Source of the DNA: Seohaeicola_A nanhaiensis
GTDB lineage: Bacteria > Pseudomonadota > Alphaproteobacteria > Rhodobacterales > Rhodobacteraceae
Reading direction: 5' to 3'
Assembly: GCF_042654245.1 (NCBI RefSeq)
Contig: NZ_JBHSGI010000009.1
Span: 186,001 to 250,000 of the forward strand
DNA: 64,000 nucleotides
A model generated the notes under the pieces. The model was not told the DNA's origin and did not search any database. It saw only the letters and a list, made by a program, of their open reading frames with translations. Both the position numbers and the translations under genes were made by a program. Positions 25,357 to 35,318 of this stretch are shown here, piece after piece; position 1 is the stretch's first letter, and each line of letters begins with the position of its first letter.

Positions 25357-27525
25357 ATGGTTGACTCGCGTCCCGGAGATGCCTTTCAGCCTGGCGAGCT
25401 CTTGAACAACACCTACCGGATCGAAGCGCTGCTGGGGCGCGGCGGTACCTCGGACGTCTACAGGGCGCGCTCGGAGATATCCGGGCGCCTCATGGCGTTG
25501 AAGGTGCTGAAATCGGAGTTCACCGGGAACGACGATTATCTTGTGCTGCTGACGCGCGAGGAGGAGATCCGGGACATCCGCCACGATGCGGTGGTGCGCT
25601 ATTCGGAATGTTCGCGCACGCAGAGCGGGCAGGTCTATCTGTTGATGGACTATGTCGAGGGGCCGGGCCTGGACAAGCGGCTGAAGCAGGGGCCGATGCC
25701 GGCGGAGGAGCTGCTGGTCGTCGCGCGGCGGGTGGCCGAGGGGCTGAACGCGGCGCACAAGCGCAATATCGTTCACCGCGATCTATCGCCGGACAATATC
25801 ATCCTGAAGGGCGGCGATCCGGCGCAGGCGGTGATCATCGACTTTGGCATCGCCAAGGACACCAATCCGGGCGCCGAGACGATTGTCGGCAATGAATTCG
25901 CCGGGAAATACGCCTATGCGGCGCCGGAACAGCTAAGCGGAAACACCGATCCGCGCACCGATATCTATTCGCTGGGCGCGCTGCTGCTGGCCAACTTCCG
26001 GGGCAAGCCGCCGGATGTCGGGCGCAATCCGATGGAGGTTGTGCAGAAGAAGAGCGAGCCGCTGGACACCAGCGGCGTGCCTGAGCCGCTGAAGACTCTG
26101 CTGGACCGGATGACCGCTCCCGACCCGGATGACCGCTTTCAGAGCACGGCCGAGGTTCTGAGCTTTCTCGACAATCCCGGCGCGGCGGTCGACAGCGACG
26201 CCACGGTGATCACGCCGGTCACGCGCAAGCGGATCGAGACGGCGACGGTGCCGCCGGCCCCGAGGAGCGAGGCGCCGGCAAAGCCCGCGCCGGATGCGCC
26301 GGCGGCGAAGAAGTCGCGCGGCGGTCTGGTGGCCGCACTGCTGGTGCTTCTGCTCGCGGTCGGTGCCGGAGGCGCCTGGTTCAGCGGGGCGCTGGACGGC
26401 ATTGTCGGGGACACGCGGCCGCTGGCCGATCCCTATACGCTGCTGGTGGCGCGCGCCGAGGGCGGCACGCCCAGCGCAGTGGGCAACGTGCCGAGCGAGG
26501 CGGTGGCGCAGCGGCTGACCGAGCTGATGCACGCGCAGTCGGGCGAGGCGCAGCTGACGGTGGCACGCGGCGATATCGCTCCGAGCTGGGGCGAGGACGT
26601 GATTTCGATCATCGAGCAGATCGACGAGCTGCCCGAATGGAAGCTGAGCCTGAGCGGCAATCGCGGCCATGTCACCGGCCGCACCACGGATGAGGCGGAG
26701 CAGAAACAGCTGATGGCGGCGATGGGCAGCGATCTGCCCGGCGCGCTGGAAGGCAGTGCCGAGATCGCCTTCAAGCCGCTGTTTCTGCCGGCGGCGGAGG
26801 TCGCGGCGGTGGTGTCGAAGCTGGCCGATTGCGGGCCGCTGGAGACACCGGGCGCGACCAACGTGGGCTATGGGCCCGACAGCCGGATCGTGGTGACAGG
26901 GCGGGTGGCCGATACCGCCACGCGGGTCAGTCTGTTCGACCAGCTGACCGCCATGGCCGGCGGGCGGCAGGTGGTCGTGGATACCGAGGTTCTGAACGAC
27001 ACGCTGTGCCTGATCGAGAGCCATCTGCCGAAGGCGCCGTCGAGCGATATCGATATTGCCTTCACCGTGGGCGACCGCAACGAGCCGAACCCCTCGGGCC
27101 GGTTCTTCGTGGGCGAGAACCCGGTGATCGATGTGGTGCTGCCGCCGGATGTGACCGACGGCTATCTGACCGTCTCGGTGATCGACGTTTCGGGCAACGT
27201 GCTGCACATGTTGCCGATCCTGAGCCAGCTGGACAATTCGGTGAAGGATCTGCGCGCCGGTCGTGACGGGCCGGTGCGCGTGCGCGTCGCCTTTCCGCTG
27301 AGCGAGGCGGCGGGGACCGGGAAGCTGGCCTTCCGGGTTGATGACAGCACGCTGGGCAAGAGCAAGGTGATCGCCATCCATTCGACTGCCCCGCTGTTCG
27401 AGGGGCAGCTGCCGAGTTCGGAATCGGCCAAGAGCTATGCCGAGGCGCTGGAGAAATACGCCAGCCAGAACGAGGCGGTGATCCAGTCGCTGGACAGCCG
27501 GATCCTGACCACCGCCAAGCCCTGA
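25357..27525 (+). CDS. ppkA: T6SS-associated Ser/Thr protein kinase, PpkA-type, with periplasmic C-terminal module
   Basis: 722 residues. Kinase domain about 20-280: glycine loop LLGRGGTSDVY, Lys49 in ALKVL, HRDLSPDN with Asp142, DFG at 162-164, and AAPEQL. A Pro/Ala-rich juxtamembrane linker leads to one membrane helix at about 323-345 (GLVAALLVLLLAVGAGGAW). The extracytoplasmic part has a BON-like region and a C-terminal beta module (VGENPVIDVVLPPDVTDGYL, DVSGNVLHMLP) resembling DUF4384. With PppA, TagH (FHA) and TagF also encoded here, it is the kinase of the threonine-phosphorylation switch of T6SS; the periplasmic part may be the sensor. The same C-terminal module recurs in the TonB/TolA-like protein at 59418-60995. 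Confidence 0.93.
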   Translation: MVDSRPGDAFQPGELLNNTYRIEALLGRGGTSDVYRARSEISGRLMALKVLKSEFTGNDDYLVLLTREEEIRDIRHDAVVRYSECSRTQSGQVYLLMDYVEGPGLDKRLKQGPMPAEELLVVARRVAEGLNAAHKRNIVHRDLSPDNIILKGGDPAQAVIIDFGIAKDTNPGAETIVGNEFAGKYAYAAPEQLSGNTDPRTDIYSLGALLLANFRGKPPDVGRNPMEVVQKKSEPLDTSGVPEPLKTLLDRMTAPDPDDRFQSTAEVLSFLDNPGAAVDSDATVITPVTRKRIETATVPPAPRSEAPAKPAPDAPAAKKSRGGLVAALLVLLLAVGAGGAWFSGALDGIVGDTRPLADPYTLLVARAEGGTPSAVGNVPSEAVAQRLTELMHAQSGEAQLTVARGDIAPSWGEDVISIIEQIDELPEWKLSLSGNRGHVTGRTTDEAEQKQLMAAMGSDLPGALEGSAEIAFKPLFLPAAEVAAVVSKLADCGPLETPGATNVGYGPDSRIVVTGRVADTATRVSLFDQLTAMAGGRQVVVDTEVLNDTLCLIESHLPKAPSSDIDIAFTVGDRNEPNPSGRFFVGENPVIDVVLPPDVTDGYLTVSVIDVSGNVLHMLPILSQLDNSVKDLRAGRDGPVRVRVAFPLSEAAGTGKLAFRVDDSTLGKSKVIAIHSTAPLFEGQLPSSESAKSYAEALEKYASQNEAVIQSLDSRILTTAKP

Positions 27526-27540
27526 AAGGTTCGGCAGGGT

Positions 27541-28263
27541 TCAGGCCACGTCGACCACGATGACCGAGATGTTGTCGCCGCCGCCGCCGGTCAGGGCGAT
27601 CTGGATCAGCTCGTCGGACACGGTTTCCAGCGGATAGCGTTCGAGCGCGTTGCGCAGGATGCGGAAAGTCGCGTATTTGGTCAGCCCGTCCGAGCAGATC
27701 AGGAAGCGGTCGCCCGGTCGCGTTTCGCCATGCACCTTGTCGAGTTCCAGCACCTCGCCGACCCCGACCGCGCGGGTGATTGCATTGGAATGGGGGTGCT
27801 GTTCGGCCTCGTCCCAGGTCATCTTGCCGGCGGCAACGAATTCGGCAACGGCCGAGTGATCGGTGGTGAGCATTTCGATCTGGTGATCGCGCAGTCGGTA
27901 GATTCGGCTGTCGCCGGCCCAGATGCCGGCAAAATGGCCGTTGGCCAGCATAAGGGCAGCGACGGTGGCGCCGATGACGCCGCGCCCGCGGTCCTCGGCC
28001 TCGGCCAGGATGATCCGGTGCGCGGCCTGGATCGCGCTGCGCAGGGCGTGCATCCGTTCGGTGGGATCGAGCCCCGCCGGGATCGTGGCGATGCTGTCGG
28101 CGATCAGTCGGCTGGCGAAGTCGCCGGCCTCGTGCCCGCCCATGCCGTCGGCGACAACCCAGATGTCGTGATCGGGGAGCGCGAGGATCGCGTCCTCGTT
28201 CACCTTGCGTTTGAGCCCGACGTGGGTCTTGGCGTTGAAGCGGAAGGGACGCAGTTCGTTCAT
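27541..28263 (-). CDS. pppA: PP2C-type Ser/Thr phosphatase of the T6SS
   Basis: 240 residues of a PPM/PP2C catalytic domain: NAKTHVGLKRKVNEDAI, VVADGMGGHEAG with metal-binding aspartate, AGDSRIYRL, SDGLTKY and GGGDNISVIVVD at the end. It would reverse phosphorylation by PpkA in the cytosol and so reset T6SS firing. Its ATG overlaps the tagF stop (ATGA), so it is the last gene of the minus-strand T6SS block, convergent on the kinase gene. Confidence 0.95.
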   Translation of the reverse strand: MNELRPFRFNAKTHVGLKRKVNEDAILALPDHDIWVVADGMGGHEAGDFASRLIADSIATIPAGLDPTERMHALRSAIQAAHRIILAEAEDRGRGVIGATVAALMLANGHFAGIWAGDSRIYRLRDHQIEMLTTDHSAVAEFVAAGKMTWDEAEQHPHSNAITRAVGVGEVLELDKVHGETRPGDRFLICSDGLTKYATFRILRNALERYPLETVSDELIQIALTGGGGDNISVIVVDVA

Positions 28264-28940
28264 ATCGGTCGCGCCTCGCTCCAGATCGGTGCGTTGAGGT
28301 GGAACAGCCCTTCGACCGTCGTTTCGTCGGGCAGGCCGTCGCAGACCATCACCCGGGGCACGCCGTTCACAACCGCGCTCCAGATGCTCGGGGTTTCGTA
28401 GCGCTTGGCGAGCAGGGCGGCGGCGAGTTCAGGCAGGGGGCTGGCGGGAAGGGCCGGGGTAAGCACAAGAGTGCGGCCGGCCGCGCGCAGGGGGGCGGCG
28501 CGTCGGAATTCGGGCGGGGCGATGTCGGCGAGGCGGCTTTCCAGCACCTCTCGGGTCATGCCGTCTTCAAGCGCGTCGAGCGCGAGGTCTTCCAGCCGCA
28601 TGAAAAGGGGTTCCTCGCTGAAATGGTCGAGTTGGGCGGGCCCGGGCGTGGTGACCGCCGCGGCGAGCGTGAGGGGGAATCGCCGGCCGACGCGATCGAC
28701 CGAGGGCATCAGGACGCCAAGCATCTTGCTGGAGGCGCCGAGGCCAGCCGCCAGAGAAAAGCGCCAGATCGGGGCCGACATGTAATGCGCGTCCCAGTCG
28801 GTACCCAGTGTGCGCTGGGCGGAGAGCATGGCGCCCTGAATCCAGGCGTCCCAGGCAGTGACGAAACCGCCCGGGAGATTGATCCGGAAGAAGTCGCCCA
28901 CCGAGGGCATCTTTCCGAAGGCGCCGAACCCGCTTGCCAT
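28260..28940 (-). CDS. tagF: T6SS-associated protein TagF
   Basis: 226 residues from ATG 28940, the standard start (MASGFGAFGKMPSVGDFFR); upstream extension is only tssM shadow. The TagF/SciT-type alpha/beta domain is recognisable from this N-terminus and WDAWIQGAM. In other systems TagF represses T6SS after translation and is sometimes fused to PppA; here the two are separate but overlap by 4 bp. A GTG two codons upstream is an alternative start. It follows tssM by 2 bp. Confidence 0.9.
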   Translation of the reverse strand: MASGFGAFGKMPSVGDFFRINLPGGFVTAWDAWIQGAMLSAQRTLGTDWDAHYMSAPIWRFSLAAGLGASSKMLGVLMPSVDRVGRRFPLTLAAAVTTPGPAQLDHFSEEPLFMRLEDLALDALEDGMTREVLESRLADIAPPEFRRAAPLRAAGRTLVLTPALPASPLPELAAALLAKRYETPSIWSAVVNGVPRVMVCDGLPDETTVEGLFHLNAPIWSEARPI

Positions 28941-28942
28941 GA

Positions 28943-31900
28943 TCACATCGACTTGGGACAGCTGAACTTGGACAGCGCCGGCAGCGCGAAGGGGTTCAGC
29001 ACCGAGCCGGATTGCATGTCGAAGATCGCGACGCGGCCGCCGATGTTGAAGATCACCCGCTTGCGGTCGGTCGTGTTCAGGCGCCGCACCTCGGCGGCGT
29101 CGAGCAGGCGGAACCAGGCCCAGGGGCCGTCCCGCTTGAGCGTGCTTTCCACATTGTTGCGGGCCGGGTCGATCTGGACGCGGGCGAAGCCGACCGAGCC
29201 GGGCCATGTGATGGCAGCGGGGCGGGCCTGATCGCGGTGCGAGAAGGTCAGCGCCTGGCCGTCGATTTCCAGCGTCACCGACTTGGCGTCGGGGGGCGGG
29301 GTCAGCGAGAAGGGGGCGATCTGGAACTGCACCGCTGGATTGGGCGCGCCGTTGGCGAAGAAGGCGTCGCGGATTTCCGAGGCGTACTGGAAATTCTCGA
29401 GCACCTGTTGCGAGATGCCGAGATCCACGTTGTTGACCGGTTTCCAGGTCCATGGGCGGGTACGGGTGTCGACGTGGGCCAGCAGGTTGTCATTGAAGAA
29501 GGTGTCGACCAGCCCTGCGGGGGCGAAGAGTTTCGCGAAATCGGCCATGGCCACGTCGGCGCCGGCGCGGCGGTTGAAGGGATAGCGGTTGGTCACGACC
29601 TGTTCGCAGAAGGGCAGGACCGTCGCCTGCCATTTGGCGTTGATGGAGGCGCGCGTCGTTTCGCCCGCGGCGCCGGTCGAACCGGTGGTGATCTGCGAGG
29701 CCCAGCGTTGCAGAGGGCCGTCGAAACGACCGGCGGCCTGCTGGAAATTGGCGATGGCTTCGCCGCTTTCGCCGCCGCTGCTGACGCCGCTGAAGCTCAT
29801 CTTGTTGAGTTGCTGATAGACCTCGGTAAGCACGGTCATCAGCTGGTCGAGCTGCGAGGGCTGGCCCTCGGGGCGAGCGACCAGATCCTGAAGCCAGGCG
29901 AAGCGTTCCTCGACATAGGCGCCCGGCGGCTTGGGCGGCTCGCCGCTCTGGGAGGAGGCCGCCGAGGTCAGCGCCTCGAAGATGATCTGACCCTGCAGAG
30001 ACAGGTTGGAGCGGCTTTCGATGCCGACGATCCGGTTTGTCGCGTCCGCCACTGCGCCTTCCGGCAGGACCGAGCGGTTTTCGGTCAGCCGGGTTTCCTT
30101 GGCGATTTCGGTCAGAACGTTGACGATGGGCGACGTCGGACCGGAGAGGACGTTGGTGACCTCGACCGCGTGGCTGACGCTTTCCATCGGGATGATGTCG
30201 AGATCGCCGAGGATGGCGTCGTAGCGGGCGACATAGTCGTTGTAATAAAGGTCGAGCACGTCGCGGGCGAGGACCAGCATCGCCTGTTCGGACTGGACCT
30301 GATCGCCGCGCGCGCCCAGCACCCAGCTTTCGTTCTGGACCCGTTCGGCAACGCTGACCGCTTCGGGCAGGAAGACCTCGTGGAAGCCCTTGTAGGTGAA
30401 GATGCCCTCGACCCCTTCGTTCAGGGGCTTGCCGGAGGAGCGCACCATCGCGCGGGCGACGTTCGGGCCGCCGGCGTCGGTGATGCGCCATTTCGGCAGG
30501 GCGGTGGCCTTGGTGCTGTTGATGATGCCGTTGTAGACGCGCTGCGCCAGAGGCAGTTCGGTCAGGATGCCCTGCACCTGTTCGACCAGCGGGCCGTTCA
30601 GCGCGATTTCTTCCATCGGCTGGGAGAGCAGCGCCGAGAGGTGGTCGCCGAGGTCCTTGCGCAGCTGTTCGCGCACGACGCCGGGATAGGCGTTTTCCCA
30701 GTCGGCTTGCAGGAATTCGGTCACCATCTCGGCGTTCATCGGTCCCTGGAGGCCGAGCATGAGGTAGATTTTCAGGGCTTCGTACAGCTGTTCGTGGTTG
30801 TTCATGTTGCCGGTCATCTGCTCTTCGAGGCGGAGCAGGAGGCGCGGCAGGAAGCGCTGGTTGAGAGCCGAACGGTAAGTCTGCGCGGCCTGGGTGCCGA
30901 TGACCTCGCCCTGGTACAGTCCATAGCGCAGGCGGCCTTCGGGGTCGGGTTCGTTGATCACAGGATTGCCGGGCATGTCGCGCAGCTGGTTCAGCGCCAG
31001 CACGACGGGCGGCAGGTCGGTGTCACCCACCGGGCTGGGCGGCAGGACGGCGGCGGCTTCCTGATAGGCGGTGGCCTGGGCCTCGGCCGCGGCGATCAGC
31101 TCGGAATTGCCGAGATAGCTGCGGACCCAGAGCGCGCCCATGCCGAGGGCGATCAGGATCGTCGCGGCGATGGCGGCGCGCTGGGTCCAGCGGTAGCGGC
31201 GTTCCACCTTGTCATCGGCCGAGACGAGACCGGCCTCGTTGAAGATCACCTTTTCGAACAGTCGGGTCAGGAAGAACGAGCGTCCGGTGCCCTGGCCGGT
31301 GCCGATGGCCTGGCGGCCGATCCCGAAGGTCTGGGCCATGCCCAGCATCAGCCGGTCGATGGGGGTACCTTCCTGGGTACCCGAGGTGAAGTAGATGCCG
31401 CGCAGCATGTGGCGGTTTTCAAAGCGATTGTCCTGGAACACCTCGGTCAGGAAGTCGCGTGCCACCTGGCGGACCGACGCGACCTGGCTGGGGAAGCCGG
31501 CGATCAGCGCGCGGCGCTGGTGGTCGGTTTCGCGCTGCATCTTTTCCAGCGACTGGGCGTTCAGCTGCGCGAGCAGGGCGCCGAATTCGCCGTCGAAGGC
31601 GGCGACGGGCGAGGCTTCGCCCTTGGCCTTTTCCAGCGGCAGGGTGAAGCCCCAGACCTGTTCGCGGTCTTCCTTGCCGAGATCGTCGAAATATTCGGTA
31701 AAGCCGGCGATCAGGTCGGCCTTGGTGAAGAGGACATAGACCGGAAATCGCACGCCAAGCTTTTCGCGCAGTTCGTTCAGGCGGCGGCGGACGGCGGCGG
31801 CGTGCGCCTTTTGCGTCATCTCGTCCTGCAACGAGAGGTCGGAGAGCGAAATGGCCACCATCGCGCCGTTGATCGGCTGGCGCTTGCGGTATTTCTTGAG

Positions 31901-32515
31901 CAGGCCGAGGAAGCCGATCCACGCCGCGTTGTCGGCGTCGGCATCGCTTTCCTGGGTGGTATAGCGCCCCGCGGTGTCGATCAGGACGGCTTCGTTGGTG
32001 AACCACCAGTCGCAGTTGCGGGTACCGCCGATGCCGCCGATGGCCTCTTTCCCGAGCTTGTCGGCGAGCGGGAATTGCAGGCCCGAGTTGACGATGGCCG
32101 TGGTCTTGCCGGCGCCGGGCGGGCCGATCATCACATACCAGGGTAGTTCATTCAGGTGGCGTTTGCCGTTCTTCGATTTCTTCAGTTCGGCGATGGCCAG
32201 CTTGAACTTGGAGCGCAGTTCGCCGATTTCCTCGGACACCACGTCGTCTTCGGCGGTTTCGGTCGCCTCGACGATTTCCTCGGTCATCTTGCGGTTTCTG
32301 CGCCAGCGCAGCCAGAGCACCAGCAGCATGATGATCAGGAAGATCAGCCAGATGATGCAGATGGTGACGATGCGCGCGATCAGGCCGGTGAAGGGGTGCC
32401 AGTCGTCGCTGCCGATCAGCGGGCCTAGGAACCAGACCGCGAGCGAGAGCATGAGCGCGACGAAGGTCAGCGCGAAATAGATCGAGCGGAAACCCCGGAT
32501 AATCCAGCGGATCAT
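28943..32515 (-). CDS. tssM: T6SS membrane complex protein TssM (IcmF)
   Basis: 1190 residues, full length. Two N-terminal membrane helices (IYFALTFVALMLSLAVWFL and IVTICIIWLIFLIIMLLVLW), a cytoplasmic NTPase-like domain with Walker A GPPGAGKTT near residue 130 and VLIDTAGRY, a third helix (AAIAATILIALGMGALWV), then a large periplasmic region with the IcmF-related and C-terminal beta-sandwich domains. It forms the trans-envelope channel with TssL. Overlaps tssL by 4 bp and tagF follows after 2 bp. The usual outer-membrane partner TssJ is not encoded in the window. Confidence 0.96.
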   Translation of the reverse strand: MIRWIIRGFRSIYFALTFVALMLSLAVWFLGPLIGSDDWHPFTGLIARIVTICIIWLIFLIIMLLVLWLRWRRNRKMTEEIVEATETAEDDVVSEEIGELRSKFKLAIAELKKSKNGKRHLNELPWYVMIGPPGAGKTTAIVNSGLQFPLADKLGKEAIGGIGGTRNCDWWFTNEAVLIDTAGRYTTQESDADADNAAWIGFLGLLKKYRKRQPINGAMVAISLSDLSLQDEMTQKAHAAAVRRRLNELREKLGVRFPVYVLFTKADLIAGFTEYFDDLGKEDREQVWGFTLPLEKAKGEASPVAAFDGEFGALLAQLNAQSLEKMQRETDHQRRALIAGFPSQVASVRQVARDFLTEVFQDNRFENRHMLRGIYFTSGTQEGTPIDRLMLGMAQTFGIGRQAIGTGQGTGRSFFLTRLFEKVIFNEAGLVSADDKVERRYRWTQRAAIAATILIALGMGALWVRSYLGNSELIAAAEAQATAYQEAAAVLPPSPVGDTDLPPVVLALNQLRDMPGNPVINEPDPEGRLRYGLYQGEVIGTQAAQTYRSALNQRFLPRLLLRLEEQMTGNMNNHEQLYEALKIYLMLGLQGPMNAEMVTEFLQADWENAYPGVVREQLRKDLGDHLSALLSQPMEEIALNGPLVEQVQGILTELPLAQRVYNGIINSTKATALPKWRITDAGGPNVARAMVRSSGKPLNEGVEGIFTYKGFHEVFLPEAVSVAERVQNESWVLGARGDQVQSEQAMLVLARDVLDLYYNDYVARYDAILGDLDIIPMESVSHAVEVTNVLSGPTSPIVNVLTEIAKETRLTENRSVLPEGAVADATNRIVGIESRSNLSLQGQIIFEALTSAASSQSGEPPKPPGAYVEERFAWLQDLVARPEGQPSQLDQLMTVLTEVYQQLNKMSFSGVSSGGESGEAIANFQQAAGRFDGPLQRWASQITTGSTGAAGETTRASINAKWQATVLPFCEQVVTNRYPFNRRAGADVAMADFAKLFAPAGLVDTFFNDNLLAHVDTRTRPWTWKPVNNVDLGISQQVLENFQYASEIRDAFFANGAPNPAVQFQIAPFSLTPPPDAKSVTLEIDGQALTFSHRDQARPAAITWPGSVGFARVQIDPARNNVESTLKRDGPWAWFRLLDAAEVRRLNTTDRKRVIFNIGGRVAIFDMQSGSVLNPFALPALSKFSCPKSM

Positions 32516-33936
32516 TGACTGACCTCTCGCACCAATACCACCTCAATGCGCCGGTTCTTGGCCCGGCCTTCCCGTGTCTTGTTGTCCGCGATCGGTTCCT
32601 TGTCGGCCCGGCCCTCGGCGGTCAGCCGGGAGGGGTCGTCGAAGGTCTCGGCGATGCCGTTCATCACCGACTTCGCCCGGGCGAGCGAAAGGTGCATGTT
32701 CGACGGGAAGCGCGAGGACTTGATCGGGACGTTGTCGGAGTGACCGACGATGATGATTGCGCCCTTTTCGTCGTTCAGCGCCTCGGCCAGGCGGCGGATC
32801 GGCTGGACGAACCGGGGTTCGAGCGCGTCCGAGCCCGAGCCGAACATGCCCGAGCCCTCGATGCGGATGACGAGGGTGTTGGCGCGCGGGAAGACCTCGA
32901 TGATGCCTTCGGCGATCTCTTCCTTGAGGAAGCCCTCGACCTTTTTCTGCTGGTCCAGCGCGGTGGGCGCGGGCGGCGGTGGCGGCGGCGGGGGCGCGCG
33001 GCGCAGAAGCTGGGCGACGGGGCCGGAATCGATGATCGAAAGCTGGCCTATGACCCGTTCGGTCGAGCGCGAGAGCAGCCAGCCGAGGCCGAGGAACTGC
33101 GCGGTCAGCAGGAAGGCGGTGACGCCGACGGTGATCCAGGCGAGACGCCAGGCCGAGAGCGCCTTGAACGGTTTCAGGATGCCTTCCCAATGGGGCGAGA
33201 GGTCGCGTTCCATCGGGCCGCGCTGGGCGCGGATGATGCGGGCGAGGGCGGCGCGGATCTGGGTGTGTTTCTCGAGCCCGTTCGGCTCGACCCGCAGGCG
33301 GCCTTCGAAGCCCAGCGACATGCACATGTAGAGGAATTCGAGCATGTCGATATTGGCGCCGGGTTCCTTTTCGAGCCGGGCGAGCAGGTCGTAGAAGCGG
33401 TCGCCGCCGACGGTTTCGCGGTGGAAGGTGCCGACCATGGATTGCAGCCCCCAGGCGGACTGGCCGCCCCAGGGGGTGTTCAGCACCACGTCGTCCAGTG
33501 TCGCGCAGAGGGCGTAGCGCGCGACCTTGACGGTCTGCGCGGCGATCCCGGCCTGCAGGGCGCGGTTCTCGAACTCGCGCACCTCGGCCACCACGCTTTG
33601 GCGCAGCTTGTCGGGATCCATGTGCTGGGCGCGGTTGCGGATGCGCGAGATCAGCGAGAACAGCGTGCTGGCGCAGGCGATGAGCGGGTTCATCCCGGTC
33701 ATCGCCATCTTGGCGTTGGGCGCGCCCGAGCGCTGGGCGTCGCGTCGCGGCGTTGCCCCCTGGGGGACTCCAAAGGCATCGAGACCGCCGCCGCCCTGCG
33801 CGGGCGGGTCGAGCGGGTCGGACGCCCTGCCGGGCTGGGCCATCGGATTGGTCGCGCTGCGCCGGCCGCCCGGATTGGGGCGGATCACCGTCTTGTCGGT
33901 GTCGTCGGGTTCTGCAAACGGGTCTTCGTCAGCCAT
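32512..33936 (-). CDS. tssL: T6SS membrane protein TssL (DotU) with C-terminal OmpA domain
   Basis: 474 residues. N-terminal disordered tail, cytoplasmic DotU domain (about 70-250; NPLIACASTLFSLISRIR, DDVVLNTPWG), one membrane helix (LAWITVGVTAFLLTAQFLGL), a poly-proline stretch near residue 311, and a C-terminal OmpA-like domain with GHSDNVPIKSSRFPSN and GRAKNRRIEVVLV. The fused OmpA domain anchors the complex to peptidoglycan, a job done by TagL or TagN in some other systems. Overlaps tssM by ATGA. Confidence 0.96.
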   Translation of the reverse strand: MADEDPFAEPDDTDKTVIRPNPGGRRSATNPMAQPGRASDPLDPPAQGGGGLDAFGVPQGATPRRDAQRSGAPNAKMAMTGMNPLIACASTLFSLISRIRNRAQHMDPDKLRQSVVAEVREFENRALQAGIAAQTVKVARYALCATLDDVVLNTPWGGQSAWGLQSMVGTFHRETVGGDRFYDLLARLEKEPGANIDMLEFLYMCMSLGFEGRLRVEPNGLEKHTQIRAALARIIRAQRGPMERDLSPHWEGILKPFKALSAWRLAWITVGVTAFLLTAQFLGLGWLLSRSTERVIGQLSIIDSGPVAQLLRRAPPPPPPPPAPTALDQQKKVEGFLKEEIAEGIIEVFPRANTLVIRIEGSGMFGSGSDALEPRFVQPIRRLAEALNDEKGAIIIVGHSDNVPIKSSRFPSNMHLSLARAKSVMNGIAETFDDPSRLTAEGRADKEPIADNKTREGRAKNRRIEVVLVREVSQ

Positions 33937-33952
33937 GCTTCATCCCATCCGA

Positions 33953-35293
33953 TCAGGCATTGCGGATCGCCCAAAGCTCCATCTTCAAGCCCGGATACTG
34001 GCCCGAGACGTGAACGGCGATGCCGCCGGACGTTGTCATCTTGCCCCAGTAGGGGCTGGCGGAGTCCAGTTCGAAATAGACCACGCCGGCATGGTAGGGG
34101 ATCTGGCGCGGCGCGACCGGCAGGGGCCGGATCGTGATGCCGGGCAGGGCCGAGTTGACCAGCTGGCGGATTTCCTCGACCGGGCCGATTTTGGCCTGGC
34201 CGGCGAAATGGCGGCGCACGTCCTCAGCCGGTATGTCGGCGTTGACCGCCAGCACGAAGCCGGCGTTGCCGAGCAGCTTGCGGTCGGCGATGACACCCAC
34301 GCTGATGCCGTATTTGCGCGGTTCGAGCGCGATCGGGATCGCCGTCTGTTCCAGCACCGAGCTGAGATACTGGCGCAGCGTGCGGATCACCGGCGTGAAG
34401 GTCGCGGTGAGGTTGTCGTGCGTGTAGGCCGGGAAGCGCGGCGGTTCCTTGTCGGCGCTCATGAAGACCGAGAGTTCGCCGGCGAGCGAGACGAAGGTGC
34501 GGTAGAGGTCTTCGGGGTGCAGGTTCTCGATCTGGCTGAGGTGGCGGACCAGCGGCAGGGTGCGGTTGACGACGCCGAGCAGGAGGAAGTCGGAGATTTC
34601 CGCCGCCCCGCGTGCGCCGGCGCCTTCGGAGAGCCGACCGGCCAGCGCGGTCATGCGGTGCGAGAGAAGACCTTCGAGTTCGCGCAGGAAGCCGCTGAGC
34701 GGATTGGCGGCGCGCACATCGACGGCCGAGGGGATGAACGACTGGTCGAGAATGATCGACTTGTCTGGGCGCACCTCGATGATGCGGGCAATCGGGATCG
34801 CCAGCTTGTCGGCGAGGTCGTCCACCGCCAGCGCGAATTGCAGGCGCAGCTTGCCGACGCCGATGGTCACCGGCTTTTTCTGCTGGCCCATGGTGTCGGT
34901 GACTTCGAGTTCGGACGGGCGCAGCCGGCTGGCTGACATCTCGGCGCCGGAGAGGTCGACCTCGGTCGCGCCCTGGCGGCGCTGCGGCACGGTCAGCATG
35001 ACCACGCAGTCCTTGATCGTGGTCGGCACTTCCAGAGCGGGGGGATGATCGTCGGTCATCGGGACGCGGAAGACGGTGCCGTCATGGGTGAGGCCCGCGA
35101 TACCTTTCAGCGCGAACTGGCCGACCTTGAGCACCTCGTCGTCGATTTCCAGCTGGCTGACGCCCCAGGCATAGGGCCGCACGCGCCGCGCCAGCCCGCC
35201 GACGAGCGCTTCCATATAGCGGTCGGACTGCTGGAAGTGATGCGGCTGCAAGAACAGACCTTCGGTCCAAAGCACCTTGCTGTCCCAGGACAC
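33953..35293 (-). CDS. tssK: T6SS baseplate protein TssK
   Basis: 446 residues. GTG start with GGAGAA five bases before it; the N-terminus SWDSKVLWTEGLFLQPHHFQ is the family hallmark. TssK trimers link the TssEFG wedges to the TssLM membrane complex. Between tagH (25 bp upstream) and tssL (16 bp downstream) in the minus-strand block. Confidence 0.96.
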   Translation of the reverse strand: MSWDSKVLWTEGLFLQPHHFQQSDRYMEALVGGLARRVRPYAWGVSQLEIDDEVLKVGQFALKGIAGLTHDGTVFRVPMTDDHPPALEVPTTIKDCVVMLTVPQRRQGATEVDLSGAEMSASRLRPSELEVTDTMGQQKKPVTIGVGKLRLQFALAVDDLADKLAIPIARIIEVRPDKSIILDQSFIPSAVDVRAANPLSGFLRELEGLLSHRMTALAGRLSEGAGARGAAEISDFLLLGVVNRTLPLVRHLSQIENLHPEDLYRTFVSLAGELSVFMSADKEPPRFPAYTHDNLTATFTPVIRTLRQYLSSVLEQTAIPIALEPRKYGISVGVIADRKLLGNAGFVLAVNADIPAEDVRRHFAGQAKIGPVEEIRQLVNSALPGITIRPLPVAPRQIPYHAGVVYFELDSASPYWGKMTTSGGIAVHVSGQYPGLKMELWAIRNA

Positions 35294-35318
35294 GTGGTTC
35301 TCCCTATCTTAACGGACG

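Noticed and set aside
29012..32146. A 1044-codon open frame on the plus strand opposite tssM
   Set aside because: It is a mirror of a GC-rich gene: composition is His/Gly/Ala/Asp-rich with no domain, while the minus strand encodes a complete TssM with Walker motifs and membrane helices.
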